In this document: positions 56,741-64,000 of the stretch, one piece after another
Layout of the letters: each line of letters begins with the position of its first letter
Numbering within the stretch: position 1 is the stretch's first letter
NCBI GenBank assembly: GCA_029959085.1
Contig: JARWIR010000017.1
Location: 27,032,144 to 27,096,143 of the forward strand
Source of the DNA: Nemophila menziesii
Lineage: Eukaryota > Streptophyta > Magnoliopsida > Boraginales > Hydrophyllaceae
Length of the DNA stretch: 64,000 nucleotides
Direction: 5' to 3'
Made by a program: the position numbers and the translations under genes
The notes under the pieces: generated by a model
What the model was told of the DNA's origin: nothing
What the model saw: the letters and a program-made list of their open reading frames with translations, nothing else
The model's database searches: none

Positions 56741-57860
56741 TAGATATCAACTTCATTATTTTTAACGCTTCATATGTATGGAAAAGAAATGTCTAATTCC
56801 AATTTATTTTTCTTTATCGTGTAAATATTATATAATTTCTTTTGTTTTTTGTTTTAAAAAAGTTGTAACTAATTTGAAAGAAAAGTAATGATATATACCA
56901 CCCATAATGTGGCGTAGTTTGAGTGGAAAAAAATCGTCAATCAATTTATGAAATTAAAAACATCTTACAGTTTTTACGCTCTCTAGCCTCTCTCTCCTAG
57001 GTTTACGATTTTCTCGCATTTTCTTGCAAATCTCTTCGTCTTCTCCATCACCTCTGTGGTGGTGGCTCACGCGTGGTTGATTTACACACGCTTTATCTCT
57101 GACTACCTAGGAATGGGTATCTCCTCTGATGGGCAGTTAAGCTACTCTCTAGGTTACGGGCTACAATGCTTTGGGAAAGGAACAATTATCAAGAGAAGAC
57201 GGCAAATTAGAGAACGATATAGGAACGGTAGCTCAAGTGGGAAAATCAAAGCTAATGATGATAAATCTCTAAATGATTTGAATCTATTATTTGGTTTCCC
57301 CAAATTGAATCTCAACACGGGCGTTAATCTTTTGCTTCTCAAGGTAAGGGTAATTATGATTAACCGTTTTCTTTTTCTCTTCTCTCTTGTCACACAGGAA
57401 AAGGGTTTGATTACTTGGGATAGAACATCGGGGAGTCGAAGAGACACACAAAGAGATGAGGTTAAGGCACGCCAAAGCTGGACAAGTAAGAAACGTGACT
57501 GTAAAACGGGGATACCAAGACTAATTATTAGAAAAGGTAATAATGGTGTGAAGGATATCGAGGAGATGGGCTGGGCTGCGACACGCTACAGAACCCAAGA
57601 TGCTCGAAGCCTTTTCTATCGAAGGTAATCGTACCCAAGAAAAATTACTACACAACCCAGAGAGGACCTTTATATATAAAATAAATGTTAAGAGAGTTTC
57701 TTCACTTGCCTTTTATCGCTACCAGTCCTCTCTAACCTTCATACTTTCCATCCATCTCTCCCCCTTTTTTTCTTCTCATCCACCATTTAATCTCGTATCT
57801 TTTACTAACTTGTTGCACTTTAGTGTCGTTTCTGTGTTAAGCTATTGTGCAGATTGTACC

Positions 57861-59535
57861 ATGGCAACAAGAGATTTTCACGCCCTCCCAATAGTACCAT
57901 TAAATGATCACAAAGCTCAAAGCTAGGGGTTATCGGTATTGGAATGAAAGCAAGATTAGCTGAGAGCATGAAAGAGGAGAAAGCGATACTACTCAAAATA
58001 GTGTGGGAAACCACCATCTATGATGTACAACTCAGAAAAATTATAGAGGAAAGGTGGGGTATACAGGGCCACTACAGACTTTCAGAGGTCAAGAACAATA
58101 TGTTTAAGATCGAGATTTTCAATGAAAGAGAATTTAAGCGCGTATGGGAGATGAGACCAAGCATCTTTCAGAAGATGCACTTAAGCATGACTATATGGCC
58201 ATAGATGGTTGACTATAAAGAACTATCTACAAACTATTCTTCAATCGGGGTGCAGATAAGGGGCCTAGCATTTAAACAAAACAACATCAACACAGTGAAA
58301 GCTTTGGAGGAAGTTTCATAAATATAGAAGCTGTCGATTTTCCTGCCAATCTGAACTGCGACATTAAGATACTAAGATTTTGTGCAAAGATTAATACCAA
58401 ATTCCCACTCCCTCCAAGGACATATTTATATCAAGAGAAAGGAGCAGCATGGGTGGTATTTCAGTACGAAAACACAGGCTCCCTCTACTTTAGGTGTGGT
58501 AAGATTGGACACCAGTATGGTGACTGCCCAGCTAAGAATATTGAGCAGGTAGATGACATTGATGAACGAAGGAAGGTCTCCTGGAGCATCGACAATATTG
58601 CAAAATTTCCTCCATTCAATTCTATCTATGGTTTACATATAAAAGCTAATGGTGAATTTATCAATTATCAATATAATGATAAAGTTGTTAAGAGTGCAGG
58701 TCAAAGCTATAGAAGTGCTAACCCAAATCGTGGGGTACAAATCAATGAAGGTGGTGACAACATTTTGACCAAGTTTAACTATACACGAAGAGGCAGTACA
58801 AGCAAGGTGATAAACTAGAAAGTGATTGGAGAAGATAAAGAAGGTGAGGACCAAGAATGGGAGTCTTGGAACAAACAAATGCATGACCTCCGTAACGAGT
58901 TACATGAATCTACTCTGAAGATAGAAACTTTTAAAAGGACACATGGAATTACTGATGATGGCGAGAAAAGTAACGAGGGAGATATTAGAACTGAGTTGAT
59001 GTCCTTTGAAGAAGAAATGAGAAAAATAAAGGGCAAACAGGTAGCCAACAAGAGTGACACTACTGATCCAAACATGGAGACATCTTCTAACTTCCAGCAA
59101 AACATAAAAAGAAGAAGAGAAGGAAGGGCAGGTCTTTCTGATTCGGGGAATTTAGTTGTAAACTCTAAAATATTTGGTAGTTTTAAAAAACTTAGAGTAG
59201 TAGACTTTATAGAAAACTTTGTAAACAACAATAAGTTTAGTATCCTTGAAAATGAGAGAGAGGGTGAGGATAGTGTCAGGTTTTCAAAAGGAGAAGGGAC
59301 TGATATGGATAATGTATCAAAAATGATTGATGATTATGACTCATAGTACGAGCCAGGGGAGGAGAAAGAAGGCAGCTTTGAGGATAGCGAGAACTACTTT
59401 GAAAAAGACTATGAAGGTGGGGGTGAAGACCATGATATGAACTTCCAATATGCTGATGCAGAGGATGAGGAGGAAGAAAAGTTTGAGGAGAAAAATGGAG
59501 GCGGCAACTCCAAAAAAGTCGCGAAGTTCAAATGA
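57861..59535 (+). pseudogene. LINE ORF1, RNA-binding protein, broken
   Basis: The start MATRDFHALPIVP is followed at once by stops. Downstream frames give a DUF4283-like region (LRKIIEERWGIQGHYRLSEV, FNEREFKRVWEMRPS), then PANLNCDIKILRF, and near residue 200 a zinc-knuckle-like motif YFRCGKIGHQYGDC in which the first Cys is Tyr. The rest is acidic (EDEEEEKFEEKNGG). At least four stops or frameshifts lie between 57926 and 59345. ORF1 proteins coat LINE RNA and act as chaperones. Its final TGA (59533-59535) overlaps the ATG of ORF2. Confidence 0.8.
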
Positions 59536-62500
59536 CAGCCATATTTTGGAATGTTCAGGGAATTCGAGTGCCCTTAACATTGTCAAGAATCAGCTCGATG
59601 ATAGCTCAATTTCGTCCTGGGGTGGTTGCGTTTTGTGAAACTATGTTGAGAGAGGTAGACTCTCAAGAAGTGGTGGCGCATTTTGGTTTCAGCAAGTCCT
59701 TTTTTGTCGAGCCCTCTAGGACTCCTTTCCATTTTGGGGGGTTCTTGCTTTTGTGGCACTCTAATGTGCAGCTTAGTATCGTCTTTAGTTGTAATTTGTA
59801 TGTAATTGCTTTAATTAATGAATTGTCCTTTTCGTATTATATGATCTTCTTACATGCCCCTAATGATTTTAATCAAAGAGTAGAGAAATGGAATGAAATA
59901 ACAAGGTGGAGTAAAGGAATTAATGAACCATGGATGATATTGGGTGATTTCAACGAGATATTAAATATTACGGAGAAACAGAGCAAGAACCAAGCTAACA
60001 TTAATCATATTAATGCTTTCTTAGATTTTACTCATTGTAACTCTCTTGTGGAGATTAAGTCTAATGGTTGTTTCTTTAAATGGTCCAACAAGATGGAAGG
60101 GGAGAAGAACGTAAAGACAAGTATCGATCGAGGAATGGCAATTTACGAATGGAGGGAAAAATTTCCAAGATCGCAAATCTTTATTCCTCCTGCTATAGGG
60201 TCGGATCACTCCCCCTTACTTCTCTATTTTGATATTAATATGAAAATTGGGAAAAAACATTTTCAATTCAAAAGTAGATGGCTAGATAATAATAGCTGCA
60301 AAGAAATTATAGACAATAGTTGGAAAATACCTTATGACATAACACCTATACTTAATTTCATTAAGAAGAGAGAATATACAAAAAAAGAATTAACTAAGTG
60401 GAGTTCAAAAAAAATTAGAAATCATGAAAAAACCATAAAAAATTTACAAGACAGACTTATTAAGATTAATAGTACGAAAGAGGATTGGGACACCTCTAAA
60501 GAAGAAAATGATATTAAAGAACAGATTAAAATAGAGTACGATAAGGAAGAAAAATATTGGAGCGATAGTCATAGAGCAAGACAGAATTGGCTCATATATG
60601 GTGATAAAAATACGAAATTCTTCCATCTGGCTACAATACAACGTAGAAAACTGAACCGTATTACAAGGATAAAAAACACAGAAGGAATATGGAACGAAGA
60701 CTCAGAAGATATTAAAAATTGTTTTCAAAATTTTTATAAAGACCTTTTCAAAGAAAACATTGGAATAGAGGAAAATATGCGAAAAGCAATAGAATATATA
60801 AAACCTCGAGTTACAGATGACATGAATGAGGAGCTAACAAAAAAACCCACAATGGAAGAAGTAGAAAAGGCTGTTATGGAATTATCGGCCTCAAAAGCAC
60901 CAGGACCTAACACACTTAACGGTAAGTTTTATAAAGAATTCGGGGAAATTATTAAAGTTGATGTTTTACAAATTATTGAGGATTTTTTTGATAATAATTG
61001 CTCAGTAGAAACTATTAACGATACCTTAATGACATTTATTCTGAAAGGAGCTACGTAGGAAAACCTAGGGGACTTTAGACCTATTTTGTGTGTAAATTTT
61101 ATTTATAAGATTATCACTAAAATACTCTCGAATCGTCTAAGAGAGATTATGAATATAATAATCTCTCCAACACAAGCAGCTTTTATTAAAGGTCGGGCGA
61201 TCCAATACAACATTATTATAGCTCAAGAGATATTCTTTTTTATGAGTAGGAAGAGGAAAAACAAAAAAACACATGGAAGCTATAAAAATTAATATGGCAA
61301 AGGCATATGATCAGGTAAGATGGGATTTTCTTTTTAAAGTTTTGAATAAATTGGGCTTTAATGAAACCTGGATTAGCTGGATTAGGAACTGTATTACCAT
61401 AGTTTCATTTAACATTAATTTAAATGGAGAAAGACTTAGAAACTTTAAACCATGTAGGGGCCTAAGACAAGGTGACCCTCTCTCCCCATTTCTATTTTCT
61501 ATCATGACAGAATATCTTATTAGTATTATCGATCATTGTGTAGATAATAAATTAATCAAAGGTATTCAAATAAATAGGAATTGCCCGATGATTTCTCACC
61601 TTTTATTTGCAGATGACTCACTTTTCTTTGTAGAATTGGAGGATACGGATATAAGCCACTTCAAGCAATGTCTGGATATTTATTGCTCGGGATCAGGACA
61701 AAAATTAAACTTCCATAAATCAGCTATCTTATTCAGCAAAGAGAGTCCAAATGAAATTAAAAATAGAATTACTACAACGATGAATATTACGGAAACAAAT
61801 GATTTAGGATACTATCTAGGGATTCCGCTATGTCATAAAAGGTCGAAAGTGGAATCGCTAGAATGGATAGCAAAAAAAGTTTTCAAGAACACGGAAGGTT
61901 GGAAAGCGAAACTATTGTCAGAGGGCGGAAACGAAGTGCTAATTAAATCAGTACTTCAAGCCATTCTAATTATTACATGTCTATTTTCTCTTTTCCTATT
62001 TCTTTTTGCAATAAACTTATTTCAGCTATTTCTAACTTCTGGTGGAGTTCAGGAGAAAGAAACAGGATCCACTGGGTAGCTTGGGAGAAGATAGCGGTAA
62101 GCAAGTTGATAGGGGAACTGGGTTTCAAAGATTTCAAGAAAATGCACATTGTTCTACTAGCAGCACAAGCGTGGAGACTAATGAATAGCCCAGACAATTT
62201 GGCTACAAGATTACTTAAAGGTATTTATTTCAATAAATCTGATATCATGACTTGTATACTTAAGCAAAGTAGGACCTGGAGCTGGGCAAGTATTATAGAA
62301 GGTAGAGAGTTCATTAAAAAACACAGAATAAAGATTATAGGGAATGACAAAGATACTAATATATGGGACGAGAAATGGATTGATACATACTGGAATTTAG
62401 AAAAACCCTGAAGGGGCCACGATTACAAAAGTCAATGAGCTGTTGAAAGAAACCACAAATGAATGGGACCTAGAGAAATTGGATAATTTATTTCCCAAAC

Positions 62501-63669
62501 CTATAATACATTTAATAAAGAAAATGAACATTTATGAAAGTGAAATAAAGGATAAGTTTATCTGGCCTTTTTCGAAAGAAGGCACTTATGATACGAAAAC
62601 AGGGTATAAGGTAATATCTCAGGATCAAATAGTCAACAAACCCTCAACAACAGGAAAAAAGTCAGCGCAGGATTCACCAATTTGGAAAACAATCTAGAAA
62701 TCTAACATTTCGAAGAAAATAAAGCTATTTATGTGGAGATTAGTGACTAATGCAATACCACCAAGAGATAATTTACATAAAAGGAAATGTGCGGATGCTA
62801 CAAATTGTTTATGGTGCAATCACAATATTGAAGATGTTGAACACTTACTTCTCCACTGTAATATGTGTAAAGATATTTGGGAGGGATCCATCTTGCAAAT
62901 AAAAATCCAAGATACGTTCGAAGATAAAATAGAGGATTGGTTTCTAAAGATTATTCAAAGCTTCGTCAAAGGGGGTTGGGAAGAAAGCGTTGTAAGAGAT
63001 TTCATTATGATTAACCTTTGGAATATTTGGGAAGCAAAAATGAAAGCTACGCACGAGGGAACAACAGTATGCGGAACAAGAATCAACATAGCGTCTAGAA
63101 AACTTATGCAAGAAATCCACGGAATCAACTGGATCGCGGAAAACGACGAAGGGTTAAACAGAAAAGGAGAAGTGGACAACGAAGCAACGAGAGATCAAAA
63201 CAATCAAGATCTATCCCTGTTCTGTGATGCATCTTTCTCCAACAAATGGGATCCAACGGGAATTGCAATCTACAAAGCACGAAACAACACAAGTACATCT
63301 TTTGAATATAGTTGCGGCCTGAATTGTAACTCAGCTCTTGAAGAGGAAGCTAACGCTGTTCTTAAAGCCACGCAAATTTGTGCAAACTTTCCAGGGGAAA
63401 AGATCGTGGTATACTCTGATAACCTTGAGGTTATTCAAGATACAAAGCAGGTGTCAGCCACACGTTGGAATATCCAACCTATTCCGCGCAAAATTATCAA
63501 TAATGCAGAAGAACTTGGGCAAATTTCCTTCCACTACATCAATAGAAAGTTCAACAGCAAAGCAAATAAGATTGCAAAGGAAGCTAGACACGGGGTAACT
63601 CTTTTGCGTCGGAATACTATTAGTTGTTTCGACTTATCAACTAGGTTTAGTAAATTAGGAGTAGGATGA
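59532..63669 (+). pseudogene. LINE ORF2: endonuclease, reverse transcriptase, zinc-binding region, RNase H; broken
   Basis: The first 508 codons are open. An APE-type endonuclease has FWNVQG, FCET, ILGDFN and GSDHSPL, so Asn, Glu, Asp and His of the active site are present. The RT begins with SASKAPGPNTLNGKF. A TAG at 61056-61058 ends this frame. Later parts hold FIKGRA, AKAYDQVRWDF, RQGDPLSPFLF and LLFADDSLFF (catalytic Asp pair). Frame changes occur near 61275, 61970 and 62403, and a TAG at 62695-62697. A zf-RVT Cys/His cluster (CLWCNHN, EHLLLHC) and an RNase H domain (LFCDASF, YSDNLEVI, FNSKANKIAKEA) close the protein. This enzyme would nick target DNA and copy the LINE RNA. Confidence 0.85.
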
Positions 63670-63804
63670 TTTGTTGTTCTCTTTGGTGCCTCGGCACCTT
63701 TCACCGTCCAAAAAAAATCATGAAATTAAATATATTAACGATTTACTTCCATTCAAATCATGTCAAGTCATGGGTGGTATATATCATTACTCTTTACAGA
63801 ATTG

Positions 63805-64000
63805 GAAAAAAAAATTCAATATTAACTCCTTATAGTTATATTTAACTTTCAAAATCGTAATCAATCCAAAATATATAAATAAAAATGTCCTTTTTGTAAA
63901 TTTGAGTTTTTGAGATAATATTTAGTATTATTAAATATTGAATTTTTTTTGATCATTTTCTAAAGCTATCAGTTGATTAATGGCTTTTCTTTTGTTGTAG
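63805..64000. other. AT-rich window end
   Basis: Only AT-rich sequence; no feature supported. Confidence 0.4.

Larger units (their letters stand above)
56959..63719 (+). mobile_element. Near full-length L1-type LINE with RNase H, inactivated
   Basis: About 6.8 kb, flanked by an 11-bp duplication ATGAAATTAAA (56948-56958 and 63720-63730). It has a 5' region, ORF1, ORF2 with endonuclease, reverse transcriptase, zinc-binding region and RNase H, and a short A-run (63710-63717). Both ORFs carry stops and frameshifts, so it is immobile now. It is closer in sequence to the LINE at 50756-53170 than expected by chance (for example FPxxxCxKLxxxISNFWW is shared). Confidence 0.88.
56871..63804. mobile_element. 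MITE with about 60-70 bp terminal inverted repeats, split by a LINE
   Basis: A 21-base match exists between 56885-56905 and the reverse complement of 63770-63790 (GTAATGATATATACCACC and so on). Similarity continues outward (AATTTGAAAGAAA against AATTCTGTAAAG) and inward to the LINE ends (TTTGAGTGGAAAAAAATCGT against TTTGAATGGAAGTAAATCGT). Together the arms make a hairpin MITE of roughly 150-170 bp. Target duplication of the MITE is not clear. Confidence 0.65.

Overview
This is a nuclear window from a flowering plant, most likely a eudicot. It is AT-rich, with GT-AG introns and nested LTR retrotransposons, L1-type LINEs, CACTA-like DNA transposons, MITE-like elements and tRNA-derived SINEs. 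I cannot name the species. Three host genes read through, or almost through, all their exons. A synaptotagmin/extended-synaptotagmin gene of the SYT5/SYT4 type lies on the minus strand (29372-32384). A UGNT1-like nucleotide-sugar transporter lies on the plus strand (36287-38080). A U11/U12 snRNP 25 kDa protein gene lies on the plus strand (54364-55405). They act in separate processes: membrane contact sites, Golgi sugar transport and the minor spliceosome.

Region 1-24 kb is a layered transposon graveyard that also holds broken host-gene pieces. In order it contains: the 5' end of a minus-strand Copia element (LTR 845-1086); a GT31 galactosyltransferase pseudogene (1105-1797); CACTA-like sequence; a complete Copia insertion with matching 5-bp target duplications (3358-6802); an unidentified lysine-rich gene split by a solo LTR (7182-9566, LTR 7364-9036); a CACTA-like MITE with a copy of itself inserted backwards (9983-10534); a second galactosyltransferase fragment; an ADNT1-like mitochondrial carrier fragment; a 7.6-kb non-autonomous Athila-like LTR element (element A, 11545-19173); a histone H3.3 pseudogene with an intron; and a spliced fragment of an unknown gene cut by another solo LTR (20810-21720).

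Region 24-29 kb holds a Copia remnant, several minisatellites, a 103-bp CT run and a striking set of palindromic repeats built on ACATGGAATTCCATGT. Region 29-38 kb is the gene island: SYT5-like and UGNT1-like are divergently arranged, with a SINE and a LINE remnant between them.

Region 38-57 kb holds SINE-like sequence, minisatellites, a degraded element of the DUF1985/Ulp1 type interrupted by element B (43180-50495), a 5'-truncated LINE on the minus strand, the snRNP gene and a LINE RNase H fragment. Element B is a second Athila-like non-autonomous element. It shares LTR ends, primer site, polypurine tract and 3' noncoding region with element A but has a different ORF. Region 57-64 kb is an almost full-length but broken L1-type LINE that has landed inside a MITE with long terminal inverted repeats.

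I found no CRISPR array, rRNA gene, intact tRNA gene or defence-type operon, and I do not claim a new biological system. The best leads are the A/B non-autonomous LTR pair with shared leader motifs and GC-rich palindromic islands, the palindrome array at 26.6-28.3 kb, and the splice-junction anomaly in the UGNT1-like gene. All coordinates, exon phases and motif matches were read by eye. Gene names rest on remembered family motifs, not on a database search.
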